In this document: in pieces, positions 35,842-44,226 of the stretch
Layout of the letters: each line of letters opens with the position of its first letter
How positions within the stretch are numbered: the first letter of the stretch is position 1
Assembly: GCA_030247575.1 (NCBI GenBank)
Contig: JAOTRV010000033.1
Coordinates: 1 to 44,226 of the forward strand
DNA length: 44,226 bases
From: Sulfuritalea sp.
GTDB taxonomy: Bacteria; Pseudomonadota; Gammaproteobacteria; Burkholderiales; Rhodocyclaceae
Direction: 5' to 3'
Made by a program: the position numbers and the translations under genes
The notes under the pieces: generated by a model
Database searches by the model: none
What the model was told of the DNA's origin: nothing
Seen by the model: the letters and a program-made list of their open reading frames with translations, nothing else

Positions 35842-36453
35842 ATGGCGCGCGGCCGTTTCATCAGTCTCGAAGGCATCGACGGAGCCGGGAAAAGCACCCA
35901 GCACGCGTGGCTTGTCGCGTACCTGCGCGACAAGGGACATACGGTGGTAGCCACCCGCGAACCGGGTGGGACGCCGCTGGGCGAGAAGCTTCGCAGTCTG
36001 CTGCTGGCCGACCCGATGCACCTCGAAACCGAGGCGCTGCTGATGTTCGCCGCGCGGCGCGAACATGTGGCACAGGTAATCGAACCGGCCCTGGCGCGCG
36101 GCGACTGGGTGGTTTGCGACCGGTTCGTCGACGCCTCGTTCGCCTACCAGGGAGGAGGGCGCGGCCTGAGCTGGAAAAAGCTCGAAGAACTTGCGGCCTG
36201 GGTGCTGGGTGGCCTGCAACCCGATCTCACGCTGATCTTCGATGCGCCGGTGGCAATCGCCCAGCAACGTCTGCATGCTGCGACTTCGCAACCGGATCGT
36301 TTCGAGCAGGAACAGGCCGCCTTCTTCGAACGCGTACGGGCAGCCTATCTTCGAATCGCGGCGGAAAACCCCGCCCGCGTCCGCCTCATCGACGCCACGA
36401 AGACCCCTGGCGATATTAATAAAATACTTGAGAATATAGTTGCAACTATCTGA
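35842..36453 (+). CDS. tmk: Thymidylate kinase
   Basis: Tmk phosphorylates dTMP to dTDP for DNA synthesis. The 203-residue product starts [19 protein letters not shown] with the P-loop, followed by [14 protein letters not shown] with the DR(E)-type nucleobase region and [17 protein letters not shown]. The last 12 codons or so are abruptly AT-rich ([12 protein letters not shown]), unlike the rest of the gene. The stop lies 14 bases inside the start of holB, suggesting coupled translation. Confidence 0.95.
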   Translation: MARGRFISLEGIDGAGKSTQHAWLVAYLRDKGHTVVATREPGGTPLGEKLRSLLLADPMHLETEALLMFAARREHVAQVIEPALARGDWVVCDRFVDASFAYQGGGRGLSWKKLEELAAWVLGGLQPDLTLIFDAPVAIAQQRLHAATSQPDRFEQEQAAFFERVRAAYLRIAAENPARVRLIDATKTPGDINKILENIVATI

Positions 36454-37492
36454 GTTAAAAAAGTTAAGCTGGAACGATTCGATAAGAGAGCAACTGCTTG
36501 GGCAGGGCCTCGACCGGCTTCCGCATGCCGTGCTTCTGGTCGGCCCGGCCGGAGTTGGCAAGGCTGTATTTTCCGAAGAGCTTGCCGCACTTTTGCTCTG
36601 CGAGTCGGTCGCATCGGATCTGACCGCCTGCGGCAAATGTCAGGCATGCCGCTGGCTGGAGGCCGGCAATCATCCTGACTTCAGACGTGTCGCCCCGGAC
36701 GGCGAAGACGAGACCGAGGGAGGCGCAGCCGAAAAAGCCGGCGAAAAGGCCAAGAAGAAGAGCCCCGGAATCATCCGCATCGCCCAGATCCGCGAACTTG
36801 AATCCTTTGTGTTCGTCGGCAGCCATCGCAACGGCAACCGCGTCGTGCTCATCACCGAAGCCGATGCCATGAATCCGCCGGCAGCAAATGCTCTTCTTAA
36901 AATACTTGAAGAACCGCCAGCAAGTGTTTATTTCATATTGGTTTCATCTAAGACGAAATCGCTCTTACCGACGATCCGCAGCCGCTGTCGCGTGATTCCC
37001 TTCGGACCTCCGGATGTCACCGCAGCCACTGCATGGCTGGCCGGCGTCGGGCTGGAAAAGCAGGCGGCGCGCTATCTTCAGCTGGCCGGCGGCGCTCCGA
37101 TGCGGGTTGCGCAGTGGAAGGACCAGGGGCAACTGGCACCGCTCGACGCGCTGGTCGATTCCTTGATATCGGCGCCCGCCGATCCGATCGCGCTTGCGGC
37201 ACGCTGGGATGGCTTGCTGAAAGGCGACGGAATGTTCCGCATGGAAAATCTGGTCGAAGGCATACAACGCTGGCTGTTCGATTTGGCGCAAGATCGCATG
37301 GCAGGGGAGATTCGCTTCCATGGCGGCTGGGCTCGTCCGAAAGGGGTGGAAAATCTCAGCCCGATGGCCCTGATGGCGGCCTGGCGAGAGATCGGTCAGT
37401 TTCGCCGCAGCGCACGTCACCCTCTGAATCAATTGCTTTTTCTCGAAAGCCTGGCCGCCCATTTGCTGCGTGCCTTGCGACCCGCCGGTTGA
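36440..37492 (+). CDS. holB: DNA polymerase III delta' subunit
   Basis: HolB is part of the clamp loader. The 350-residue product has a P-loop-like [10 protein letters not shown], a zinc site with the C-x8-C-x2-C-x2-C spacing ([20 protein letters not shown]), the block [11 protein letters not shown] and the RSRC motif. A charged insert of about 25 residues rich in E, K and A follows the zinc region (near residues 90-112). The best start is a TTG at 36440, overlapping tmk; no ATG is in a better position. Codons around 36885-36965 are AT-rich compared with neighbours, although the protein is conserved there. The PilZ-domain gene often found after holB is absent; tatD follows directly. Confidence 0.9.
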   Translation: MQLSELKKLSWNDSIREQLLGQGLDRLPHAVLLVGPAGVGKAVFSEELAALLLCESVASDLTACGKCQACRWLEAGNHPDFRRVAPDGEDETEGGAAEKAGEKAKKKSPGIIRIAQIRELESFVFVGSHRNGNRVVLITEADAMNPPAANALLKILEEPPASVYFILVSSKTKSLLPTIRSRCRVIPFGPPDVTAATAWLAGVGLEKQAARYLQLAGGAPMRVAQWKDQGQLAPLDALVDSLISAPADPIALAARWDGLLKGDGMFRMENLVEGIQRWLFDLAQDRMAGEIRFHGGWARPKGVENLSPMALMAAWREIGQFRRSARHPLNQLLFLESLAAHLLRALRPAG

Positions 37493-38274
37493 TGAGCGCG
37501 CTCCTGGTCGATTCCCATTGCCATCTTGATTTTCCCGACTTCCAAGGACGGGAAAACGAGTTGCTGGGTGAGATGAAAGCCAATGACGTGGGCTGGGCGC
37601 TGATCGCCGGTGTCACTCTCGAGCGTTTCCCGGGTGTCTTGACGTTGGTGGAACGCTTTCCGAACCTCTACGCAGCCGTCGGAGTTCATCCCGACACGCA
37701 AGAAGGCGAGGAACCCGACCAGGAAAGGCTGATTTCCCTCGCGGCACACCCGAAAGTCGTGGCAATTGGCGAAACCGGACTTGATTACTATCGACTCGAA
37801 GGTGACCTGGAGTGGCAGCGCGAACGCTTCCGCTCCCATATCCGCGCGGCCCGCCGCACCGGGAAGCCGCTCATAATCCATACGCGGGAGGCTGCGACCG
37901 ATACACTTCGGATTCTCGAGGAGGAGGGTGCCGGCGAAGCAGGGGGCGTATTCCATTGTTTCACCGAGACACGGGCGGTCGCCGAAGCGGCCTTGGCTCT
38001 TGGTTTCCACATCTCCTTTTCCGGGATTGTCACGTTCAAGAACGCCATTCAAATCAAGGAAGTGGCGAGTTTCACTCCGCTCGACAGAATACTGGTCGAG
38101 ACCGATGCGCCCTATCTCGCCCCGGTGCCGCATCGGGGCAAATTGAATCGTCCGGCCTTGGTGCGCCATGTCGCCGAGGAAGTGGCAAGGCTCAAGGGCA
38201 TCAGTACCGAGGCTCTGGCGCAAGCCACAACCGCCAACTTTTTTCGCCTGTTCGGAGCCGCTAGTCGTGCGTAA
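37492..38274 (+). CDS. tatD: TatD-family metal-dependent deoxyribonuclease
   Basis: The 260-residue TIM-barrel hydrolase starts [20 protein letters not shown] with the metal-binding HCH. GETGLDYYR carries the metal-binding Glu, HTREA a further His, and VFHCFTET and VETDAPYLAP complete the site. TatD proteins have DNase (3'-5' exonuclease) activity and may act in repair. Its ATG overlaps the holB stop (TGATG), so the two are translated together. The following ankyrin gene overlaps its end by 8 bases. YcfH is the closest E. coli equivalent by position. Confidence 0.93.
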   Translation: MSALLVDSHCHLDFPDFQGRENELLGEMKANDVGWALIAGVTLERFPGVLTLVERFPNLYAAVGVHPDTQEGEEPDQERLISLAAHPKVVAIGETGLDYYRLEGDLEWQRERFRSHIRAARRTGKPLIIHTREAATDTLRILEEEGAGEAGGVFHCFTETRAVAEAALALGFHISFSGIVTFKNAIQIKEVASFTPLDRILVETDAPYLAPVPHRGKLNRPALVRHVAEEVARLKGISTEALAQATTANFFRLFGAASRA

Positions 38275-38896
38275 GTCACTGATGGTATTGCTGTTATCGC
38301 TTCTGATGGGGTTCGCTCATGCGGGTGCCTACGAAGACATTCTTGTCGCCGCCAGAGACGGCGATGCAGCTGGTGTCGTCGAGTTGCTCAAGCGCGGAAT
38401 GGATGTCAATACGGCCGACCGGAGCGGAACGACTCTGCTCATGATCGCAGCCGGCAAGGGTGACATGATTCTGTTGGAGACCCTCCTGACCAATCGCGCC
38501 AACGTCAACCGGCGCAATCAGTTCGGCGACACGGCCTTGCTGCTGGCATCGCTGAATTCGCATCTCGCAGCAGCAACGGTGCTGCTTGAGAAAGGTGCGG
38601 AACTCAATCTGTCCGGCTGGGCGCCTTTGCACTATGCGGTTTTTGGCGGCAGCCGGGAAATCACGGCTTTGTTGATCAGCAAAGGCGCCAAGCTCGATGC
38701 ACGCGCACCCAATGGCCAGACCGCGCTGATGCTCGCCGTGAAACGCGGGAAACTCGAGTTGGTACAGCAGTTGGTCGATGCCGATGCCGACATGGATCTC
38801 GCTGATTACGAGGGCTTTACGGCTCTGCGCCTGGCACAGCAACTGGGGCGGGATGAAATCGTCGAGTACCTGCGGAAGGTGGGTGCGGTCGAATAG
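38267..38896 (+). CDS. Exported ankyrin-repeat protein
   Basis: The 209-residue product begins at a GTG that overlaps tatD, with an ATG at 38282 as an alternative. It has a signal peptide of about 19 residues (SLMVLLLSLLMGFAHA) and then five or so ankyrin repeats covering nearly the whole mature protein (DGDAAGVVELLKRGMDVN, GTTLLMIAAGKGDMILLETL, FGDTALLLASLNSHLAAAT). It is probably periplasmic; such small exported ankyrin proteins follow tatD in some betaproteobacteria. Role unknown. Confidence 0.85.
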   Translation: MRKSLMVLLLSLLMGFAHAGAYEDILVAARDGDAAGVVELLKRGMDVNTADRSGTTLLMIAAGKGDMILLETLLTNRANVNRRNQFGDTALLLASLNSHLAAATVLLEKGAELNLSGWAPLHYAVFGGSREITALLISKGAKLDARAPNGQTALMLAVKRGKLELVQQLVDADADMDLADYEGFTALRLAQQLGRDEIVEYLRKVGAVE

Positions 38897-39044
38897 ATTT
38901 TCGACAACTCAGAGCCAATTGCCAAGCCAATGCTGCGCATAATTGGCATTATGTCAATAAATGTCCAGACTACCCTCGGCCCTGTTATCACGGTATCCAT
39001 CCCCCCCCAAGGCCTGCGGTTTCCGCTCCACCGCAATCCCGGCC

Positions 39045-40292
39045 TCAATTCTTCTTCGACAGATCCATGGTGACCTGATTTTTGCATGCAGCAGCGGTCT
39101 CATCGGAATAGAGCTTTTCGTCCGTGCCTTTCTTGTTCGCTAGACACTCCAAGTACGCCTTCTGCCTGACGGCTTTTAAATCCAACTCTTTCTGTTTGGT
39201 TTCTTCCGTCTTCTGTTTGGTCCTTTCCTCTTCTGCCCGCCGGGTTTCGGCCTCTTTGGTGGCTACATCTCTTAGTTCTGCAGAGCGCCGCACCATGTCG
39301 TGCATGATGACCGGAAAAACATTGCGGAATCCCGACGGAGTATTGACCGACATCTCGCACAGTCGAAACAACGCGTATTGCAGGAACATAGTGCGCTCGC
39401 TTTCCTCGAAGAGCTTTACCACCTTGTCCGCATATTCAGAGGAAACGCCCAGTTTGCCCGCACCGTCCTTTTCCAAATTGGCTGTCAGTTTCGTCACAGC
39501 TTCGAATGCGGCCGAATCCGGCGGCGGCAGGCAGCCCAGATTCACTGTCCGACTGGTCGGAAGCAGCTCTGGGATCTCCGGTTCTGTTATCAAATCTCTG
39601 ATCTGCCCCATTGATGCGGTCGAGGACAGACCCCGGATCAATTCCTCAGGGTGTGCATGGGCAAAAGGTATGGTCTTCGTGGTTGTTTCTGTCTTCTTTG
39701 CGACGTCCTTGACTGTGGTCGTTGTCGTAGGGTTACCAGTAATCTCGTTGATTGATCCTGGCCAGAATTTGTCCGGATCACTAAACCAAATCTTTGCACC
39801 GGCTGGAGCTATTTTGAAGGGTCTGGCCCCCTGAGATTCGCTGCTAGAACCGCCAAAAATCATTTGTGCTGAAATACGGTCTTGAGCATTGGCCGTATCG
39901 CCGCCCGTCGTCTGTTTTGCGCTTTTTCCCTTATTGCTTCCTGGTTTGACCTTGGAACTGGAAGCGTCCTTTTTGGCCAACTGATCCTTCAGGGAAGCAA
40001 TTTCTTCAACCAATTTCTTTTGTCGAGCTGTCACGGCTCCTTTCTCTTTCTTGTAGTCGAGGATCCCTGTATAGACTTCCATGTGTTTCTGGTAATCGTC
40101 GATTGATCTGGTAGCGCGTTCCTCGGCAGCCACGAGGGAGTCCTTCCCCTCAATCTTGTATGTCTCGGCTCCACGCACCATGGCCGCATAGCGCAACTTA
40201 TCGCGTTCCATCTGGACCTGGTTCGCACAACCGGTGATCCCGAGCAACATCACGAAGATTAAGGTCGATATGTTTCCAAATGGTCGCGACAT
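39045..40292 (-). CDS. Large unrecognised lipoprotein with charged coiled-coil segments
   Basis: I do not recognise this 415-residue protein. The N terminus MSRPFGNISTLIFVMLLGITGC is a lipoprotein signal with lipobox ITGC and lipidated C22. Charged helical segments lie at about residues 50-110 (VAAEERATRSIDDYQKHMEV, KKLVEEIASLKDQLAKKD) and 345-385 (TKEAETRRAEEERTKQKTEE), likely coiled coils. Between them are a low-complexity Ser/Lys/Thr region and a helical block, EESERTMFLQYALFRLCEMS. Two Cys near the C terminus (CLANKK, ACKNQ) may form a disulfide. GC content is clearly lower than in neighbours, and it stands alone, so it may be horizontally acquired. Envelope location is inferred. Confidence 0.7.
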   Translation of the reverse strand: MSRPFGNISTLIFVMLLGITGCANQVQMERDKLRYAAMVRGAETYKIEGKDSLVAAEERATRSIDDYQKHMEVYTGILDYKKEKGAVTARQKKLVEEIASLKDQLAKKDASSSKVKPGSNKGKSAKQTTGGDTANAQDRISAQMIFGGSSSESQGARPFKIAPAGAKIWFSDPDKFWPGSINEITGNPTTTTTVKDVAKKTETTTKTIPFAHAHPEELIRGLSSTASMGQIRDLITEPEIPELLPTSRTVNLGCLPPPDSAAFEAVTKLTANLEKDGAGKLGVSSEYADKVVKLFEESERTMFLQYALFRLCEMSVNTPSGFRNVFPVIMHDMVRRSAELRDVATKEAETRRAEEERTKQKTEETKQKELDLKAVRQKAYLECLANKKGTDEKLYSDETAAACKNQVTMDLSKKN

Positions 40293-40580
40293 ATTGTTCT
40301 CCCGGGTTCAATTGCACCTAGAGACGCCGCTTCTGGCTTGCCTCTAGGCGCTAATTTAGACCCAATTTGCATTCAGGCAACCCCTGTTGCTGGCGAGGAA
40401 CGAGATACTGTATGGCTAAAGGATTATTCGTATCGCGCTGCAGCATGGGTTCCCGTGTTGTCCCTTCAGTACATATGATGAGAGCCTGCGGCAGCGCCGC
40501 ATTTCGATATCAAATATTCATATCGAGTCGGCACAGGAGGCTTATCGCGCCTTCGAAAAAGGTGCCGATGTCGCCCGCAA
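40293..40580. other. Intergenic region between the two lipoprotein genes
   Basis: These 288 bases show no convincing gene. They contain a 7-bp inverted repeat, CCTAGAG (40317-40323) with CTCTAGG (40342-40348), about 25 bases upstream of the large lipoprotein start, which could be an operator or leader hairpin. No promoter could be assigned. Confidence 0.4.
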
Positions 40581-41084
40581 TCAGCGCCCAGTGGGTTCGA
40601 CGTCCGTGAACTGTTCGCGCTGCACCATGGTGCTGCGCACCTTGCCGGATGTGGCATCGAACAGGACCATCATGCGCATTGGCTCGCTGGACATCCCGCG
40701 GAAGCGCCAATCCCATACAAGTTCGTCACGTGCCGGGAAATAGACGGTCACGCGGGTGTCCGACGGGCCGAGGATGCGCAGGACTTCTTCCTTGGTCATT
40801 CCGGCGCGGATGATGGCGAGATGGCGCTCATCGAGCACATTCGTAATGGATTGCAGTCTCCCGTCCGGACCCAGCCGGACCATGAAGGTATGGAAGCCTG
40901 CCGGGCCGCGCGGATAGGCCAACTGCCGCGAGCCGTCAGGATCTTGCCATTGCAGCGCCGGCTGGCCCATCGTTGCCTGCACGTCCTCGAGGCGCGCCTC
41001 CCCCGTCTTGAGGCCGCGGCCTTCATAGGACGCGCAAGCAGCAACAAGCAGTGAAGACATAAGCAGCAGTGCTCTACGCAACAT
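40581..41084 (-). CDS. Small lipoprotein with BamE/SmpA-like fold
   Basis: The 167-residue product has a lipoprotein signal MLRRALLLMSSLLVAAC with lipidated C17. The mature part contains two stretches in the style of the SmpA/OmlA (BamE) domain, ARLEDVQATMGQPALQWQDP and IRAGMTKEEVLRILGPSDTR, the latter with the typical GMTKEEVLxxLG turn. An outer-membrane location facing the periplasm is likely. It is not BamE itself, judged by context and the doubled motif; function is unknown. It lies 71 bases past the ABC exporter gene on the same strand and could share its transcript. Confidence 0.82.
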   Translation of the reverse strand: MLRRALLLMSSLLVAACASYEGRGLKTGEARLEDVQATMGQPALQWQDPDGSRQLAYPRGPAGFHTFMVRLGPDGRLQSITNVLDERHLAIIRAGMTKEEVLRILGPSDTRVTVYFPARDELVWDWRFRGMSSEPMRMMVLFDATSGKVRSTMVQREQFTDVEPTGR

Positions 41085-41155
41085 GATGAACTCCCGTTCG
41101 GGATACCAGAGCTACGACAGCACTTCAGCTCGCGAGTTCAGCGCTGCCGCCGCAC

Positions 41156-42952
41156 TCAAAGATCCAGTTGCAGGGTCGCCAGACGCGCATAAAGCCCGCC
41201 CTGGCTGCGCAGGTCATCCGGCGTGCCGATCTCGACGATGCGCCCCCGCTCCATCACCACGATCCGGTCGGCCTTCTGCACGGTCGCCAGGCGATGGGCG
41301 ATGATCAGCGTCGTGCGCCCTTCCATCGCGGCGTTGAGGCCCCGCTGCACCAGGATTTCCGATTCCGCATCGAGGGCGCTGGTGGCCTCGTCGAGCAGCA
41401 GCAAGGGCGCGCCTTTCAGGATCGCGCGGGCGATCGCGATGCGCTGGCGCTGGCCGCCGGACAGGCGCGTGCCGCGTTCGCCGAGGAAGGTCCGGTAGCC
41501 CTCGGGCAGGCGGTCGATGAATTCGTCCACCAGCGCCGCCCTCGCCGCCTGCATGACTTCCGCATCGCTTGCATCGGCGCGGCCGTAGCGGATGTTCTCC
41601 AGCGCGTTGGCGGAAAAGATCACCGGGTCCTGCGGCACGATCGCGATGCCGCCGCGCAGGTCGTGCAGGCTCAGGTGCCCGATGTCCTGCCCGTTGAGGC
41701 GGATGCAGCCAGTCGATGCCTCGTAATAACGCAGCAGAAGCTGGAACATGCTGGTCTTGCCTGCACCCGAGGGGCCGACCAGGGCGACGCTCTCGCCCGG
41801 CGCGATGTCGAGGCAGATATCGTCCAGTGCGCGCGTCTGTGGCCGTGCCGGATAGCTGAAGCTCACATGTTCGAAGCGGATCGCCGCCTTTGCTGGATGC
41901 GCAGGCGCTTCGGGCCGCGCCACTTCGCGGATGGCGGATTCGGTGTGCAGCAGTTCCAGCAGGCGCTCGGTCGCCCCGGCTGCGCGCATCACGTCGCCCC
42001 ACACTTCCGCCATGGTCCCTACCCCACCGGCCACCAGAGCCGCGTAAAGCACGAAGGACGCCAGCTGGCCGCCGGTCAGGATGCCCTCATGCACCTGGCG
42101 CGCGCCGATCCACAGCACGAAAATGATCGAGCCCATCACCGCCGTGATGATCAGCACCGTCAGAGCCGCGCGCACCTTGGTACGTCGCATTGCGGTGATG
42201 AAACTACGCTCCGTACGTTCGGCGAAGCGCCCGGTTTCGTTCTTCTCCTGCGTATAGGCCTGAACCGTCGGCATGGCGTTGAGGATTTCGCCCGCCAGGG
42301 CCGATGCGTCAGCGATCCGGTCCTGGGATTCGCGCGATAGCTTCTTCACCTTGCGGCCGATGGCGATGATCGGCAGGATCAACAAGGCCATCAGGCCGAG
42401 GTTCAGCGAGAACAGGTAGAAGCTGGTCACGGCCAGCATGACCATGCCGCCGATGAACTGGAACAGGCTGCGCAGGCCCATCGAAATCGAACTGCCGACC
42501 ACGGTCTGGATCAGCGTCGTGTCGCCCGTCAGTCGCGACAGCACCTCGCCCGTCTGCAGGGTCTCGAAGAACTGCGGCGACTGGGCCAGCACGCGCGAAT
42601 ACACCGCATTGCGCAGGTCCGCCGTGACCCGCTCGCCGACCCACGACACCGTGTAAAAGCGCGCCGACACGGCCAGCGCCCAGAAGGCCGCGAGGCCGAA
42701 CAAAGCGAGGAAATGCCCGTTCAGGCTCAATGCCCCCAGCAGGCCGCCGGTCGCGCGTTCCCGATCCCCGAAGCCGAAATCGATCAGGTCGCGAAAAGCC
42801 AATGGCACAAGCAAAATCGTTGCGGACCCGACGCAGAGCAACACGAAAGCCAGTGCGATTCGCGCCCGGTAAGGCCGCAGGAAGGGCCACAGGCCTTTCA
42901 GGGGCGACAGGCGGCGGGGGCTTGAAGGCGGAGTCGGGGCGTCGTGGGGCAT
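41156..42952 (-). CDS. ABC exporter, fused membrane and ATPase domains (MsbA-like)
   Basis: The 598-residue half-transporter has a six-helix transmembrane domain (about residues 25-310) and a C-terminal nucleotide-binding domain with Walker A GPSGAGKTS, Q-loop IVPQDPVIFSANALENI, signature LSGGQRQRIAIARAI, Walker B LLLLDEATSALD and the H-loop AHRLATV. It works as a homodimer. It resembles the MsbA/LmrA group, so the load could be a lipid or drug; it lacks a peptidase or other extra domain typical of type I secretion. The ATG at 42952 is preferred over an upstream TTG at 42958. The RTX gene lies upstream on the same strand, separated by a strong hairpin. Confidence 0.92.
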   Translation of the reverse strand: MPHDAPTPPSSPRRLSPLKGLWPFLRPYRARIALAFVLLCVGSATILLVPLAFRDLIDFGFGDRERATGGLLGALSLNGHFLALFGLAAFWALAVSARFYTVSWVGERVTADLRNAVYSRVLAQSPQFFETLQTGEVLSRLTGDTTLIQTVVGSSISMGLRSLFQFIGGMVMLAVTSFYLFSLNLGLMALLILPIIAIGRKVKKLSRESQDRIADASALAGEILNAMPTVQAYTQEKNETGRFAERTERSFITAMRRTKVRAALTVLIITAVMGSIIFVLWIGARQVHEGILTGGQLASFVLYAALVAGGVGTMAEVWGDVMRAAGATERLLELLHTESAIREVARPEAPAHPAKAAIRFEHVSFSYPARPQTRALDDICLDIAPGESVALVGPSGAGKTSMFQLLLRYYEASTGCIRLNGQDIGHLSLHDLRGGIAIVPQDPVIFSANALENIRYGRADASDAEVMQAARAALVDEFIDRLPEGYRTFLGERGTRLSGGQRQRIAIARAILKGAPLLLLDEATSALDAESEILVQRGLNAAMEGRTTLIIAHRLATVQKADRIVVMERGRIVEIGTPDDLRSQGGLYARLATLQLDL

Positions 42953-43015
42953 GCGCAATTATCGTTTGTCGCGAGGCGCCCCGCACTCCCCCTTTCAATT
43001 ATCTGCCGGGGCCGC

Positions 43016-43045
43016 CCCCTCGCGCGCAGGTCGAGGCGCGAGGGG
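43016..43045 (-). terminator. Hairpin between the RTX and ABC exporter genes
   Basis: CCCCTCGCGC pairs perfectly over 10 bp with GCGCGAGGGG around a 10-base loop, 13 bases past the RTX stop. There is no T-tract on either strand, so it may be a Rho-dependent or mRNA-protecting structure rather than an intrinsic terminator. Confidence 0.5.
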
Positions 43046-43057
43046 TGATGCATTGCG

Positions 43058-44226
43058 CTACTGCCAGTTGGCGGCGATAACCGGGGCGAGGCTGTCCTCG
43101 TAGATCGGCGGCAAAGACGTCTGCCCGGCCGCCGGCGGGGCAAAGGCCGCCATCGCCTGCACCAGATTTTCCACCTGGCTATCGAGCAGCAGGTTGCCAC
43201 CGGCGGTCTTGAACTGCTCGACATGGTACTGATCGCCGAGATACCAGTTCTGCACCGTCAGCTTGTCGCCGGTACCAATGATGCTGACTTCCAGATTGTT
43301 GCCGATATGCCTGAGCCATATCTGGTCCGTCTGGATTCCTGCCAGAAATTCGGCCACGTCGGCATTTCCGGCTGTCGCATCGTTTTCCATCAGGGTATCG
43401 GCGCCATCACCCAGCCCAATGCGGTAGGTGTCGCTCCCCTGCCCGCCCGTCAGCCTGTCGGCACCCGTGCCGCCGACGATAATGTCGTTGCCGGCACTGC
43501 CCGTGATGGCGTCGTTGCCGGCACCACCGTCGATCAGGGCGATGCCGACCAGCTCGGTACCCGAGAAGTCCATCGTGTCGCTGCTGCCGGTACCGGCCAG
43601 AATGTCGTAGCCGCCGTTGCCATCGATCTTCTCGACGGTGGCCGTACCGACGTAGTTGTACATCCGGATCGTATCGTCGCCTGCGCTGCCTTGAATGACG
43701 TCGAAGCCGCTGCCGCCTTCGAAGCGGTCATAGCCGGCATTGGTGCCGGCTATGAGGAAGGCGTCATCTCCCGAACCGCCGATCAGGTTGTCAGATCCCG
43801 CCCCGCCGACAATGATGTCGTTGCCGACGGTGCCCGTGATGGCGTCGTTGCCGGCGCCACTGTCGATCATGGCGATGCCGACCAGTTCGGTGCCCGAGAA
43901 GTCCATCGTGTCACTGCTGCCGGTGCCGGCCAGGATGTCGTAGCCGCCGTTGCCGTCGATCTTCTCGACGGTGGCCGTGCCGATGTAGTTGTACATCCGG
44001 ATCGTGTCGTCGCCGGTGCTGCCTTGAATCACGTCGTAACCCGCGCCGCCTTCAAAGCGGTCGTAGCCCGCATCGGTGCCTGCGATCAGGAAGGCATCGT
44101 CGCCATCGCCACCGTTCAGGTTGTCGGTACCCGCCCCGCCGACGACGAGGTCGTTGCCGGCGCTGCCCGTGATGGCGTCGTTGCCGGCGCCGCCGTCGAT
44201 CATGGCGATGCCGACCAGCTCGGTAC
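43058..44226 (-). CDS. RTX-type calcium-binding repeat protein, C-terminal part (start outside window)
   Basis: The frame is open to the window edge and its start lies beyond 44226. About 389 residues are visible. They contain glycine- and aspartate-rich nonapeptides of the hemolysin type (GGAGNDAITG, GGAGSDNLIGGSGDD, GGTGADRLTGGQGSD) that bind calcium and fold as parallel beta-rolls, arranged in tandem blocks of 111 residues with the spacer DGNGGYDILAGTGSSDTMDF. The C-terminal 120 residues (LGDGADTLMENDATAG, VSIIGTGDKLTVQNWYLG) are the usual HlyA/serralysin-like end that carries the type I secretion signal. Whether an enzyme domain lies upstream is unknown; it is presumably secreted. Confidence 0.9.
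   Translation of the reverse strand, partial: TELVGIAMIDGGAGNDAITGSAGNDLVVGGAGTDNLNGGDGDDAFLIAGTDAGYDRFEGGAGYDVIQGSTGDDTIRMYNYIGTATVEKIDGNGGYDILAGTGSSDTMDFSGTELVGIAMIDSGAGNDAITGTVGNDIIVGGAGSDNLIGGSGDDAFLIAGTNAGYDRFEGGSGFDVIQGSAGDDTIRMYNYVGTATVEKIDGNGGYDILAGTGSSDTMDFSGTELVGIALIDGGAGNDAITGSAGNDIIVGGTGADRLTGGQGSDTYRIGLGDGADTLMENDATAGNADVAEFLAGIQTDQIWLRHIGNNLEVSIIGTGDKLTVQNWYLGDQYHVEQFKTAGGNLLLDSQVENLVQAMAAFAPPAAGQTSLPPIYEDSLAPVIAANWQ
43205..44203 (-). repeat. 333-bp tandem repeats within the RTX gene
   Basis: The block starting ATGATCGACGG recurs at an exact 333-bp spacing: its first codon ends at 44203, 43870 and 43537 (the last reads LID). Two full units and most of a third are visible, and they differ at few positions, so recent duplication or ongoing homogenisation is likely. 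More copies may lie beyond the window. Confidence 0.85.

Noticed and set aside
39001-39008. C8 tract as a phase-variation switch
   Set aside because: It lies in the gap past the 3' ends of two convergent genes, not in a promoter or coding region, so slippage would have no clear effect.
41156-44226. Type I secretion system made of the ABC exporter and RTX protein
   Set aside because: The exporter is MsbA-like, no HlyD-type membrane fusion protein or TolC is adjacent, and a strong hairpin separates the genes. It remains possible that the real exporter lies beyond the window.
43205-44226. CRISPR-like regular repeats
   Set aside because: The 333-bp periodicity lies in an open frame that encodes RTX repeats; there are no short direct repeats with unique spacers.

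Overview
The window is about 44 kb of high-GC chromosome from a betaproteobacterium. I place it there from the order rpsA-ihfB-lapA-lapB followed by ugd, rfaE1 (kinase only), hldD and cysM, from mltG-tmk-holB-tatD, and from smpB beside a RatA/RnfH pair. A Rhodocyclales-like organism is a reasonable guess, but no rRNA is present to confirm it. No tRNA, rRNA, CRISPR array, transposase or integrase gene was seen.

Layout: 1-7131 is an envelope and translation block on the + strand (ribosomal protein S1, IHF-beta, LapA/LapB control of LPS synthesis, UDP-glucose dehydrogenase, two heptose-pathway enzymes, cysteine synthase B). 7252-10417 (-) holds a nitronate monooxygenase-like flavoprotein and RecQ. 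10530-12216 (+) holds a NYN-LOTUS RNA-binding/nuclease protein and an unassigned methyltransferase. 12423-21547 is an accessory catabolic island: a LysR regulator convergent with a nine-gene minus-strand operon (FAH-family hydrolase, isopropylmalate/homocitrate-synthase-like enzyme, SDR, two crotonases, TRAP transporter DctP-DctQ-DctM, glutathione S-transferase). Its substrate cannot be named, and this is the best candidate for an undescribed pathway. A Bcr/CflA-type exporter and smpB follow.

23762-31526 carries ratA, rnfH, guaB-guaA (complete GMP branch from IMP), an inner-membrane ankyrin protein and pyruvate phosphate dikinase. 31575-38896 carries tadA, an unusual L,D-transpeptidase/GNAT fusion, an NRDE protein and ygfZ on the opposite strand, then mltG-tmk-holB-tatD and an exported ankyrin protein. 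39045-41084 has two lipoproteins, one large, unrecognised and lower in GC than its surroundings. The window ends in an MsbA-like ABC exporter and the C-terminal part of an RTX protein built from nearly identical 333-bp repeats.

Two structural signals stand out. First, a 21-26 bp hairpin-capable motif (core GTCGGCGCTGGCGAGACGG and close variants) occurs at least eight times, in both orientations, three times next to stop codons or in intergenic DNA and five times inside unrelated genes in different reading frames. Second, the 5' end of hldD is duplicated: a displaced, synonymously divergent copy of its first codons lies just upstream, separated from the working start by a 56-bp palindromic element, a relative of which lies beside smpB.
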